From positions 1-32,592 of the forward strand of contig NZ_JNJV01000008.1 of NCBI RefSeq assembly GCF_000702785.1: 32,592 nt of DNA. Direction: 5' to 3'. The position numbers were made by a program, and so were the translations under genes. The notes under the pieces are model-generated. The model searched no databases. It had not been told where the DNA came from and saw only the letters and a program-made list of their open reading frames with translations. Source of the DNA: Mycoplasmopsis primatum ATCC 25948. Lineage in GTDB: Bacteria; Bacillota_I; Bacilli_A; Mycoplasmatales; Metamycoplasmataceae. Shown here in pieces: positions 1 through 11,268 of the stretch. Each line of letters begins with the position of its first letter. Position 1 is the stretch's first letter.

Positions 1-42
1 GAATAAATATATTGAAATAAGGTCAAAATAGAAGAGATATTT

Positions 43-720
43 ATGAAATTTTTAGAAGAAATAAGCGACATTATTCATGGTAAATTACCAAATGTTGATG
101 AAGGCAAAAAAAGATTTATTGTTGAATATATTGCTTCAACAAAAGCTAGATCAAAAAATGATATAACCAAAGCCTTTCGATATGCTAATGATGATGAATG
201 ATATACCACTAAGGAAGATGTTCAGCATTTTATTAATAAAGCCAATATTTCAAAAGATAAAGTTATTTGATGTCCTTTTGATATGCCCGATTCAAACTTT
301 GTATCAGTTTTTAAAAAGAATGGTTATAAAGTTATTTCATCTCATATACTTGAAGATAAAGATTTCTATAAATATACTCCTAAACAAAAATGGGACATAA
401 TTATTTCAAACCCACCTTTTAGAAACAAACATAAATTATTAGAACGCTTGTTAGAATTTAATAAACCATGAGCATTAATTTTTGGAATTCAAGCACTAAA
501 CAGCGAAAAATTTTGCGATATGTTACAAAAATTTAAAAGACCACAATACATCCATTTAAAAAGAAGAATGTGTTTTACAAAAGACTATTTGAACTATGAC
601 GTTCTAAATTTAGATCGTCCTTCTTTTGCTTCTATGTGAATATGTAATGACTTGTTTGAAGATGATATTCAAGTATGAAACGGCGTTAATTATAAAAAAG
701 ATAATAAGGAATATTGTTAA
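43..720 (+). CDS. Phage-type adenine-specific DNA methyltransferase (orphan)
   Basis: 225 aa. The protein carries an N6-adenine methyltransferase catalytic motif, NPPF, in the context WDIIISNPPF at about residues 117-126. A DEWYTT segment (about residue 52) and a WCPFD segment (about residue 76) lie upstream, an arrangement I recall from methyltransferases of Firmicutes phages that use S-adenosylmethionine. I cannot see a restriction endonuclease partner in the window, so it may be a solitary methylase or the second half of a system that starts upstream. The ATG has a purine-rich AGAAGAGAT just before it. Several TGA codons (for example at DEW and at WCPFD) must be read as Trp. The exact target base and sequence cannot be read from the protein, and a tRNA or RNA substrate is not excluded. 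Confidence 0.72.
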
Positions 721-834
721 ATGGTTGAAATTAAAATTTCAAATAGTCTAATAAATAAACTTGTTTTCATATCTAAAAAAATAAACGCCCATCTAATCAA
801 TGAAAAGATTTATGACTTATTAATTGATATATAA
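721..834 (+). CDS. 37-aa hypothetical ORF directly after the methyltransferase
   Basis: The ATG follows the methyltransferase stop codon with no gap, an arrangement that permits translational coupling. The product is a short, Lys/Ile-rich peptide beginning MVEIKISNSL and ending LLIDI. No family is recognised. It could be a genuine small protein, or the remaining 5' end of a gene whose remainder has been lost, because the 245 bp that follow hold no continuation in frame. Confidence 0.3.
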   Translation: MVEIKISNSLINKLVFISKKINAHLINEKIYDLLIDI

Positions 835-1080
835 ACACACTTGAGACTGTTGGCGTTGTGCTAAATAAAAGTATAAAACATCTTACTAATAGCACCAAAA
901 TTAGTGATTTAAATTAATATTTATTACTATGACGCAATCTCAAATTTTCATAATTGAGTTTATGAATTTTATGAATCTAAGATATGCTATCAATCTAATA
1001 GAAATATTTACTTATCCGCGACATTAATGTAAACAATAATTTTTGTATTCTAGGTCTAAATGTGTAAAATATAAAACATT
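835..1080. other. Intergenic stretch before plsY
   Basis: No ORF of useful size is seen. A weak inverted pair, GTGCTA near 857 and TAGCAC near 890, brackets an AT-rich loop. A possible -10 box TAAAAT lies shortly before the plsY ATG. Confidence 0.3.
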
Positions 1081-1839
1081 ATGAATATTTTATATAGCAT
1101 ATTACTCAATATAGCATTAATTTTATTTGGCTATTTGACACTAGGTTCATTGAATACATCTATTATTTTAAGTAAAAAAATCAAACATGATGATATTAGA
1201 TATCATAACAGCAAAAATGCTGGTGCAACTAATAGTTTGCGCACATATGGTACTAAATTTGCTGTATTAATTTTAATTATCGATGTTTTTAAAACAGCTA
1301 TTCCGGTTATTATTTTAAGTAGTATTTTTTATCATGTTTTACCTGTTCATGAATTTGTGCAAAATAAATACTTTGTTAGTCCACAGTCTTTTGGTCTAGG
1401 TGTTGTGTTGGGTCATATATTTCCTATTTATTATAAATTTAAAGGGGGCAAAGGTGTTGCATGTTCAATTGGCGTAATTATATCGGTCAATATTTTAATT
1501 TTTTTGATTGCTTTCATAGCGTTTGTATTAATAGTTAAAATAAGCAAATATGTTTCACTGGCTTCAATTTTAACAGCTGCGATCTTACTTATTTTCTTTT
1601 GAATGCCCTGAATGATAAGTGGTATATTAGGTTTTTGATTTAACAACGTGCAATTAAGTCATCAGTTTATTGAAATGGTTCCATATTGATATGTAACGCC
1701 TATTATATACACAATAATTGCCGCATTAGTTATTAGCAGTCATCATAGCAACATAACTAAATTAATTAATCATACAGAAAGCAAATTTTCAGTCAAAAAC
1801 AAAGCAAATAATTGCGCTGAAAATAAGCAAAATGAATAA
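1081..1839 (+). CDS. plsY: Acyl-phosphate:glycerol-3-phosphate acyltransferase PlsY
   Basis: 252 aa integral membrane protein. PlsY transfers an acyl group from acyl-phosphate to glycerol-3-phosphate, the first committed step of phospholipid synthesis at the inner face of the membrane. The three conserved loops are visible: GYLTLGSLNTSIILSK in the first loop, the NSKNAGATNSLRTYG loop at about residues 43-57 (family consensus GSGNxGATNxxR), and the FPIYYKFKGGKGVA loop at about residues 114-127 that binds phosphate. Hydrophobic segments alternate with these loops as expected. The C-terminal 35 residues are hydrophilic and longer than in many bacterial PlsY. TGA-coded Trp residues lie in the region around residue 174 (WMPWM). 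Its stop codon sits inside the stem of a terminator, so it is probably monocistronic. Confidence 0.93.
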
Positions 1840-1862
1840 ATCAGTAATGATTTATTTTTTAT
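1835..1862 (+). terminator. Rho-independent terminator of plsY
   Basis: Perfect 9-bp stem AATAAATCA / TGATTTATT with a four-base loop, followed by a T run. The stop codon of plsY is within the 5' arm. Confidence 0.75.
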
Positions 1863-2012
1863 ATTTTTGTTTATAAACATTTTATACACAGCATAAATAT
1901 CTTAAAAAACCAAAAAAACGCAGTTTTTAAATACTAAAATCGATATTTTTCAAAGTTTTCCACTTTTGAGCAAAAAGGAAAAAAGTATGAAAAAGTAAAA
2001 TATTGCATTTTA

Positions 2013-2018
2013 TAGAAT
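2013..2018 (+). promoter_or_regulatory. Possible -10 box (TAGAAT), leaderless transcript
   Basis: TAGAAT lies only 6 nt upstream of the ATG at 2025, and no Shine-Dalgarno sequence fits before that ATG. If used, transcription would begin at or near the start codon. No convincing -35 box is seen. Confidence 0.35.
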
Positions 2019-2024
2019 GATTAT

Positions 2025-2531
2025 ATGCAAAATAATAACGAAAATTTAGAACAAAAAATTAAGGTTCTTCCTATTTTAAAACCGATAGCATTAGTACCAG
2101 AATTTGTAGAAAAAGTAAAGGGAGATAATAAATTAAAAACAAATGTAATAGTACTAATAGCTGAGGACGAAAACTGCGCTTACTTCGTTTCTGGCATGCT
2201 TGCTAAAAATGAAGATGAAGACAATCAAAGCATTGTTAATTTGGATACTGAAGACGGAATTCTCGACAATGGCGAAACAGCCAATATACTATTAGCTAAA
2301 TCAATTGATTTGTCAGTGATTTACAAAATGGACTACGATGAGCTTATATCAAAAATACAAACTAAGTGAGAAAACATGGCTAGAATGCCTTATCTCTCAA
2401 TTAAAGACCAATTGAGCGTTGTTAATGCAATCTCGGAGAATATAACAAATCAAAAGAATTTGCCTAAATTAGTATTGATTAGAAAAAAGAAAGCTGAAAA
2501 TAACGCTCAAGCATCTAGTGTCAGTATTTAA
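2025..2531 (+). CDS. Conserved-looking acidic hypothetical protein, 168 aa
   Basis: A single ORF once TGA at 2367-2369 is read as Trp; with the standard code it would split into a 114-aa and a 52-aa piece. The N-terminal part is acidic and soluble, with a predicted strand VIVLIAEDENCAYFVSGML (about residues 43-61) and a segment LLAKSIDLSVIYKMDYDEL. The C-terminal part contains LSIKDQLSVVNAI and ends in a basic Lys-rich tail. The layout (short beta-rich domain followed by a helix with LSxxDQ) is faintly like PemK/MazF-type proteins, but I see no conserved catalytic residues and no antitoxin next to it, so I do not assign that function. It has its own terminator and no operon partner. Confidence 0.6.
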
Positions 2532-2575
2532 CAGTGAATTAGAGTCAAATTAATAATTAGGAAGAATTTTGCATG

Positions 2576-2608
2576 CCTTGCTATTAAATATAGCAAGGTT
2601 CTTTTTTA
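2576..2608 (+). terminator. Terminator after the 168-aa gene
   Basis: Strong stem CCTTGCTA / TAGCAAGG with a seven-base loop and a downstream T-rich run. Confidence 0.85.
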
Positions 2609-2614
2609 TAGCAT

Positions 2615-2647
2615 TAAAAAATCTAGCATTGAAGCTAGAATTTTTTA
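2615..2647. terminator. Bidirectional terminator between convergent genes
   Basis: Stem TCTAGC / GCTAGA flanked by an A run on the left and a T run on the right, so it can work on both strands. For the - strand it lies just past the stop of the YwaF-like gene. Confidence 0.65.
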
Positions 2648-2649
2648 CT

Positions 2650-3561
2650 TTAATTATTTGTTAGTGAATCTTTTTGCACTGGGCAAGAAGTTTTAGAAAC
2701 CTCTTTTGTTTTATTGTTGCTAAGAATTCTATCATCAATTGATTTAACAAATGGTCTAAATAACATATAGAATGAAGCATATGGAATAATTGGAAACACA
2801 ATTAAACCAGCTACAAACAACGCAACAAACAAGCCTAAATTAGTATTAGTGTCTTTAATAAAACCATTAGTAACAAAGTCATTGTAATATGGTAATGGTT
2901 CTCATCTATGCGATATGTAAGCAAAATTTCAACCTTTAAGTACATTAGCATTAGATGTGTCTCTGTAAACTATTTCGTTTAATAATATTGATATTAAAAT
3001 AATTGCTGACATAAATAATAATTGGAATGTATATGTTTTTCAGTCATTAATAGCTAATTTACCCTTTAATATAATGTAGCAACTTAATGCGAAGGTAAAT
3101 ACTGCCGTCATCATATAATATGTATTGTTTGGTATGTTTTTATTAAAAATAAAGGCTGGACACACTAAAACAAAACCTCCAATTGTTAGACCAGAAATTC
3201 CAATAAAAGGTAAAATAACTTTTTCTCATTTGCGAACTGGAATAGCAAAATAAAGTGGCAAAATTCACAAGAATAACGAAATTATTTGAACAGGCGCAAA
3301 TGTGGCATCATAAATAGCGCCTTCAAGTGTTTTTATCTTTGCAATTTGAACAAATTGTCTAAATATTATTTCATTTAAAAATATGAATATTCATGTGAAG
3401 ATCATAGCGCCACGTACCATTTTCCTATTAGCTTTTTGGAAAGCAAATAACAAGAAAATTGTTAATGCAATTGCTGAGCACACGTATAGAATATGATAAA
3501 GTCCACCTGCTTGTGGAATTTCTATAACCTGAGAGTAAAAATTATGAAGTTTTGATCACAT
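2650..3561 (-). CDS. YwaF-like multi-pass membrane protein
   Basis: 303 aa, seven or so hydrophobic segments. It resembles the YwaF/TIGR02206 group of integral membrane proteins: an N-terminal outside segment, six to seven helices, and the conserved pattern of a Glu/Arg/Gln cluster in helix 2 (NEIIFRQF, about residue 63) and a KWEK turn (about residue 111). Biochemical function of the group is not known to me. AAGGAG lies six bases before the ATG at 3561, which fixes the start. An in-frame ATG five bases further out does not exist in this frame. Many Trp are TGA-coded. The gene lies downstream of the ATP synthase operon but is separated from it by a terminator, so it is likely transcribed separately. 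Confidence 0.6.
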
Positions 3562-3623
3562 ATCATTCTCCTTAAATACTAATTATTTATATATCATTTT
3601 ATATTATTTATTGGGAATAAATT

Positions 3624-3651
3624 AAAAAAATATCTACATTAGCAATAGATA
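3624..3651 (-). terminator. Terminator of the ATP synthase operon
   Basis: On the - strand a perfect stem TATCTA / TAGATA with a nine-base loop is followed by seven T. It lies about 23 bp after the atpC stop. Confidence 0.7.
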
Positions 3652-3673
3652 CTTTTTATTCGTATTTGAATTA

Positions 3674-4090
3674 TTATTTTGATTCATTGTAAATATTAAT
3701 TCTATTAATTGCTTTACGCAATTTAATTTCTAAATAATTTAACGAATCTGAATCCTTAGTATTTTTGATCCCTTCCATAGCTTGATCGCGATCATATTCT
3801 GCCCTTAATAAATCAATGTCGCTATCAAGGATAATATCATCGGTGATTATGTTAACTTTTTGGCTATCAGCAAAAACAATACCATCACTAATTGAATGAA
3901 CGATCTTCTTTTTTTCTGGATATGTTCAAAAAATTAATTTGCATATATCAATAGTAGATAAAAACTCGCTTCTATTAGGTTGCAATACAATTTCACCACC
4001 ACTTTTTGTTCGTAATGATAGTGCTAATATCTTGCCATTATAAAAAGTTTTAGCATGTGTGATAATTTTTAAATTTAAAAATTTTTCCAT
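3674..4090 (-). CDS. atpC: ATP synthase F1 epsilon subunit
   Basis: 138 aa, the usual length. The epsilon subunit sits on the central stalk with gamma and regulates ATP hydrolysis. The N-terminal beta-sandwich begins LNLKIITHAKTFYNGKI and includes a conserved-type stretch in which residues 33-46 (GEIVLQPNRSEFL) replace the common GEiGILPgHapl motif. The C-terminal half is two helices rich in charged residues (LLRAEYDRDQA, IKLRKAINRIN). The function call rests mainly on position as last gene of the operon, size and fold pattern, because epsilon is poorly conserved in mycoplasmas. The ATG is 11 bp after the atpD stop with no clear Shine-Dalgarno, suggesting coupling to atpD. Confidence 0.85.
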
Positions 4091-4101
4091 AATGTTCTAA
4101 T

Positions 4102-5619
<1,518 letters not shown>

Positions 5620-5653
5620 CTATTTACCTATAAAACAAACGAATAATGAAAAA

Positions 5654-6517
5654 TTAAACTGCATCAGCTCCTGAAATAATTTCAATAATTTCATTTGTGA
5701 TTTTGGCTTGCCGCTTTCTCTTAAATTCCATATCTAAATCATTAATTAAACTATCAGCATTATCGGTAGCATTTTCCATAGCGATTCTTCTAGCAGCTTG
5801 TTCACTGATTTGAGCATCTGCTATTGCTAAATATATTTTGGAATCAACATATAGTGGTATAGCTTCCTGAATAATATTTTTAGGATTTGGTTCAAATTCA
5901 AGGTTATAGTCCTTAGAATGATTATCTATATAATTTTTAATTTGTTCTTCGTCAAAAGGAAAAATTTTTTCACAAACTTCTTGCTGAACTAAATTATTTA
6001 TAAATTTAGTATAGATAATGTTAATTGAACCAATTTCATTTTTATTATATAAACTAAAAGCTTTTTTAACTATTTTTTTAACTAATTGACTTTTATTTTT
6101 ATCATAGCTATGATTAGCAAAATCCATATTTTGCAAAGGATAACTTTGATTTAATGCTTTTTTAGCATACGAGCCAATAGTTATTATTTTGTCATCAGGT
6201 TTGATTAAACTTTTTGATAAACGGATAATATTTGAGTTATAACTACCTGCTAGTCCAAGGTCACTAGATATAATGATATATAGTTTGTTCTCATTTTTGC
6301 TTCGAGAATTTATTAAGTCTTGTAATTCGTCTTCATAAAGATTTTCAAAAATCTTTTTAAATGTTTCTTGAATTAATAAGTCATATTTTGCTACTTCATC
6401 ATAAGCATTTTTAGCTTTTTTAAGTTTTGAAAAAGACACTAACTCCATCGCATGAGTAATTTTTCTGATTGAATTAACTGTTTTAATTCTGTTTTGAATT
6501 GATTGAATACTTGCCAT
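5654..6517 (-). CDS. atpG: ATP synthase F1 gamma subunit
   Basis: 287 aa, standard length. The rotor shaft subunit. The N-terminal helix reads IQNRIKTVNSIRKITHAMELVS (given here in part: family consensus is RIxSVxnTxkITkAMxmVa), and the C-terminal helix contains ARRIAMENATDNADSLI, the other strongly conserved gamma segment (family consensus RmxAMxxAtdNA). Starts five bases after the atpA stop. Confidence 0.96.
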   Translation of the reverse strand: MASIQSIQNRIKTVNSIRKITHAMELVSFSKLKKAKNAYDEVAKYDLLIQETFKKIFENLYEDELQDLINSRSKNENKLYIIISSDLGLAGSYNSNIIRLSKSLIKPDDKIITIGSYAKKALNQSYPLQNMDFANHSYDKNKSQLVKKIVKKAFSLYNKNEIGSINIIYTKFINNLVQQEVCEKIFPFDEEQIKNYIDNHSKDYNLEFEPNPKNIIQEAIPLYVDSKIYLAIADAQISEQAARRIAMENATDNADSLINDLDMEFKRKRQAKITNEIIEIISGADAV

Positions 6518-6522
6518 TATAC

Positions 6523-8106
6523 CTACTTATCATTTAGCACATATTTGCTAGGCATTGGCGTTTCGTTTTCACTCTTATAATTGTGCAATGAAGCAATAAT
6601 TTTATTTACGATAACAACTAATTGATTAGTTAATGCTTGTTTAATTTCATCATTAAATTTATTGCCATTAGCCTTTATTTTTTTCACAATTTCAAGACCT
6701 TCGATATTTTTGGTCATAAATTTAATAACTTCGTCTCTATATCTGCGAATTTGCTCAACAGGAAGTGGATTGATAATTCTTTCTTTTACACCCAACAATA
6801 TGGCACATTGTGCATATTGATTAATTGGAAAATATTGCTCTTGTTTTATAACCTCATACACTTTTGCACCATGTTTTAAAATCTTTAAAGTTGATTCATC
6901 AAGGTCTGAGCCAAATTGGGCAAATGCTTGCATTTCATTGTATTGAGCTAATTCCAATTTTAGTGAACTTGCTACTTCTTTCATTGCTGGAATTTGCGCA
7001 CTTGATCCAACACGCGAAACACTAAAACCAACATCAACTGCTGGTCTTTGGCCGGCATGGAATAAATTTTCACGTGTAAAAATTTGACCGTCAGTTATTG
7101 AAATAACATTAGTTGGAATGTAAGCCGAGATATCACCTTGTTGGGTTTCTATAATTGGCAATGCAGTAATTGAACCACCGCCATATTCTTTATTCACATT
7201 AGCTGCTCTTTCGAGCAATTGTGAGTGTAAATAAAACACATCACCAGGATATGCTTCACGTCCGGGTGGGCGTCTTAATAATAATGATAATGTTCTATAA
7301 GCAATCGCATGCTTAGATAAATCGTCATAAACAATTAAACAGTCTTTGCCTTGCGCCATTCATTCTTCTGCAATAGTAGTGCCTGAATAAGGAGCGATAT
7401 ATTGTTGTGGTGCTAATTCTGAAGCACCTGAAATTAAAACAGTGGTATATTCCATAGCACCTGAATCTTGTAACTTTTTAACTATTTGAGCTACGGTAGA
7501 GTTCTTTTGACCAATAGCAACATAGATACACTTAACATCTTTATCTTTTTGATTAATTATGGTATCAATAGCAATAGCTGTTTTACCAGTTTGACGATCG
7601 CCAATAATTAACTCACGTTGTCCCTTTCCAATAGGAATCATCGAATCAAGCGCAATAATACCAGTTTCAAGTGGACAGTTAACTTCTTCTCTACTCATAA
7701 CCCCAGGAGCTACTTTAAATATTTCTCTTTTTGATTTAGTTTTAATTGCTCCCTTGCCATCAATAGGATTTCCAAGTGCATCAATCACCCTACCAGTTAA
7801 AGCATCACCAACTGGTATTGAGATAACTTCACCGGTTCTGTGACAAGTATCACCTTCACTGAGTTTAAAAGCATCACCAAAAATAGCAACCCCTACAACT
7901 TCTTCTTCAAGGTTTAAAACTAGACCATAAATATCATCTTTAAATTTGATAATTTCACCATTTTTAGCCTTATCAAGGCCATTAATTAATGCTATTCCAT
8001 CACCGATAGTTACAATTGTGCCGACTTCATTGTAATCAACTTTAGAATCAAAATATCTAATTCTATCTTTTATAATAGCACTGATATCATCTTTTTGACT
8101 AGTCAT
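6523..8106 (-). CDS. atpA: ATP synthase F1 alpha subunit
   Basis: 527 aa, the non-catalytic nucleotide-binding subunit of F1. P-loop GDRQTGKT at residues 169-176; the downstream [20 protein letters not shown] and the [11 protein letters not shown] segment with the arginine finger are intact. The frame is kept only by reading TGA at 7357-7359 as Trp (IAEEWMAQGK). The start ATG is 8 bases inside the end of atpH, and a GGAGG sequence lies within the last codons of atpH, so translation of the two is probably coupled. Confidence 0.98.
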
Positions 8107-8659
8107 TTAAACCTCCTTTTTCATTTATGATTAATCTGCTTATTTTATCTAAATCATTTTTAATATTTTGCTCGATAACTTCATTGTTTATTTCAATTCT
8201 AAAACCCGAAATTAAGGACTTATCAATAAATATTTTTAAAATTACTTTTTTGCTATATTGAAGCTCTAACTTTTTAATAATTTTAGCCAAAGTATTCTGA
8301 GCAATAGGTAGAGCAGATATAAATTTAACTCTTAAAATATTAAGATCTTTTTCAACACGTGAAATGTAAATAGATAAAATTCTTAATAAAATATTAGAAG
8401 CATTTTTATCTATAATAACTTTTAAAAAAGTAATAAATGTTTTTAAAGTACTATCATTTTTAGCCCATAATTCCACCACATTGTATTTTTCTTGTTTGGG
8501 TATCTTAGCATTAGCTAAAAAATTAATAATATTTTTATCTTGAACTATTGAATCATAAAAAGCAACAATAAATTCATATGTAGAAGAAATTTTCTTTTCT
8601 TCTTTATGAAGATCATATAATGCTAATGCATAACCATCAGCGTTTGCTTTAACATACAT
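8099..8659 (-). CDS. atpH: ATP synthase F1 delta subunit
   Basis: 186 aa, about the usual length. Delta joins F1 to the b-subunit stator. It is recognised by the N-terminal YALALYDL helix (family: YAxALfela), the following helical bundle, and the C-terminal strand-helix [23 protein letters not shown] (only part quoted; family: lIGGfvixigdxvxDxSvxxqLxxl). The sequence is otherwise divergent. It overlaps atpA by 8 bp and starts two bases after the atpF stop. Confidence 0.9.
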   Translation of the reverse strand: MYVKANADGYALALYDLHKEEKKISSTYEFIVAFYDSIVQDKNIINFLANAKIPKQEKYNVVELWAKNDSTLKTFITFLKVIIDKNASNILLRILSIYISRVEKDLNILRVKFISALPIAQNTLAKIIKKLELQYSKKVILKIFIDKSLISGFRIEINNEVIEQNIKNDLDKISRLIINEKGGLND

Positions 8660-8661
8660 GA

Positions 8662-9225
8662 TTATTCTTCCTTAAGATAATTGTTGATAATTTCATCTTG
8701 TGTCTTTTTAGAAACTTCTTTTTGAATAATCTTCTTAGAAATTTCAACCGCTGCTTTTGCTATATTAGCTTTTGATTCATTTTTCATTTTTAGGCGTTCT
8801 AAATTAATTTCTGATTGCGCCTTTTCAATCATTCTTTTTGATTCAACTCTCGCTTTGTCTGTATATTCAGCAATCACACTTTCGCCATGAAGTTTAGCAT
8901 TTTTAATCAACTCATCAGCTTCGGTGTATGCTTGCTCTAATCTTTTGTTTGCATCCTTTAATTTTTGTTGCGATAAATCATTAGTTTTTTTAGCTTCATC
9001 AATATTATTTTGAATATATGCTTGTCTTTCCTTAATAGCCTTTTTTATAGGCTTATGAAGTAAAAATCATAAAATTAAAATAACTAAAACTAAAGCCACT
9101 AATGTTGATATGACCATCGGATATGTTGGAAAAATTGTTTTAAATTTTTCTTTTAATTCATCCTTAAGACTGCTTTGCGCAACAGTGTTTAAATTAATAG
9201 CAAAACTTTGGATAATGTTATTCAT
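8662..9225 (-). CDS. atpF: ATP synthase F0 b subunit
   Basis: 187 aa. Peripheral stalk. A transmembrane helix at about residues 36-56 (MVISTLVALVLVILILWFLL) is followed by a long charged helix, KPIKKAIKERQAYIQ onward, typical of the dimeric b stalk. The N-terminal 35 residues before the helix are longer than in most bacteria and polar, as in other mycoplasma b subunits, some of which are lipoproteins; there is no lipobox Cys here. The TGA-coded Trp in the membrane helix breaks the frame under the standard code. Starts three bases after atpE with no Shine-Dalgarno, suggesting coupling. Confidence 0.93.
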
Positions 9226-9228
9226 AAA

Positions 9229-10265
<1,037 letters not shown>

Positions 10266-10272
10266 ATAAAAT

Positions 10273-10713
10273 TTAGGCCTCCTTTCTTTTTTTAATGTTT
10301 ATAAACGACAAAAAAATACTAATTTTTAGTATAGACAATCCAAATAAATAACTGATCATATTAATTGGATAAAATATTATTTGAAAACTATATTTATTAA
10401 AAATATTATGGTTTCTAATAATAGAAAAGTTATTTAGATAAATTAGTCCTACTGTTAATGCTAATATCAGTATAAAAGTAATAGTGTAAAAAAGTATATT
10501 CTTAGCAATGGCCGCTTTTTTACTTGTAGATAGAATAGAATAGCACATTGCTTCTTTTATTCAAAACAACAAAAACGAAAATGCAGCACCAATAGCAAAA
10601 CCTAAAAACAGTGAAAGCCCCAAGATATTGTAAAAACAAATCAAGAGAGCACTAATGTTTAAAGTTAAAACAAAAAATAATGATGTAATTTTTTTACACT
10701 CTTTAGATGTCAT
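10273..10713 (-). CDS. atpI: AtpI-like small membrane protein of the ATP synthase operon
   Basis: 146 aa with about four hydrophobic segments, one TGA-coded Trp in the middle (FLLFWIKEAM). The sequence itself is not diagnostic; the call rests on its place as first gene before atpB, its small size and the four-helix pattern. AtpI proteins help assemble the c ring. An ATG at 10755 is in frame, but it lies at the expected transcription start; AGGGA six to seven bases before the ATG at 10713 favours the shorter form, MTSKECKKI. Confidence 0.7.
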
Positions 10714-10757
10714 TTTTTTATTCCCTGTATATGTTATTAATGTAATAACATACAATT

Positions 10758-10763
10758 ATTATA
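10758..10763 (-). promoter_or_regulatory. -10 box of the ATP synthase operon
   Basis: TATAAT on the - strand, 44 bp before the chosen atpI start. No good -35 box at the right distance. Confidence 0.55.
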
Positions 10764-11094
10764 ATACCATTTTGATATTTATTTTTTTATATCAAAAAAG
10801 TTAAATTGTACCGAACTTTCTTGTGTTGAATTAAAAGGTGTTATCAAAGTAATAAAAATAAAAATATATAAAAATTAGATAGCAAAATATTAAGTATCAT
10901 TTGACTAATATGCTTATAAAACAGAGATATTTTTGAAATACAAAATAAAGATTATTAAAAAATAAGCAATAAATATTATTGCAATTTTTGATGTTTCGTG
11001 GTTTCAACTTTAAAACTAATTTTTGATGCTAAAAACAATAAAAACATTGCTAAAAATAAACAATAAACCTGCTATTCAAATTTTGATTATATGA
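10764..11094. other. Intergenic region between the divergent atp and rpsB operons
   Basis: Very AT-rich, no ORF or RNA gene that I can support. It holds the regulatory regions of both operons. Confidence 0.6.
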
Positions 11095-11100
11095 TAAAAT
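11092..11100 (+). promoter_or_regulatory. Possible extended -10 promoter of rpsB-tsf
   Basis: TGATAAAAT fits an extended -10 (TGnTAxAAT). Transcription from about 11107 would give a leader of some 160 nt. An alternative -10, TACAAT at 11122-11127, would start the RNA just before the first leader hairpin. Confidence 0.4.
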
Positions 11101-11137
11101 ATAAAAGAATTTATATATTACTACAATATATTTATTT

Positions 11138-11240
11138 AATTGAATGTTTGAATAATGAATATTCAATTTAGAAGCACTATTATGGATTCGCTTGGGTGTG
11201 CCCACAGAAAGGGTGCTAGGTGTTCGAAATAATAGGACGA
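11138..11240 (+). promoter_or_regulatory. Structured leader of rpsB-tsf, candidate r-protein autoregulatory element
   Basis: Three successive helices can be drawn by eye: AATTGAAT 11138-11145 with ATTCAATT 11161-11168; AGCAC 11173-11177 with GTGCT 11213-11217, enclosing TGGG 11193-11196 with CCCA 11201-11204; and GTTC 11222-11225 with GGAC 11235-11238. The stretch 11188-11240 is much richer in G+C than the DNA around it, with no ORF to explain that. It matches no riboswitch class I know. Confidence 0.45.
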
Positions 11241-11268
11241 TATAACAAACTAAAGGAATTTATTTTTT

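Noticed and set aside
2025-2531. PemK/MazF toxin assignment for the 168-aa protein
   Set aside because: Only a faint resemblance in layout; no catalytic residues identified and no antitoxin gene next to it.
7357-7359. Frameshift or premature stop in atpA (and similar stops in dnaG, rpoD, S41 gene, permease)
   Set aside because: All such breaks are TGA in frame at Trp positions, which code 4 reads through; the genes are intact.
11188-11250. 4.5S, tmRNA, RNase P, T-box, preQ1 or purine riboswitch in the rpsB leader
   Set aside because: None of the signature strings of those RNAs is present; only generic hairpins are seen.
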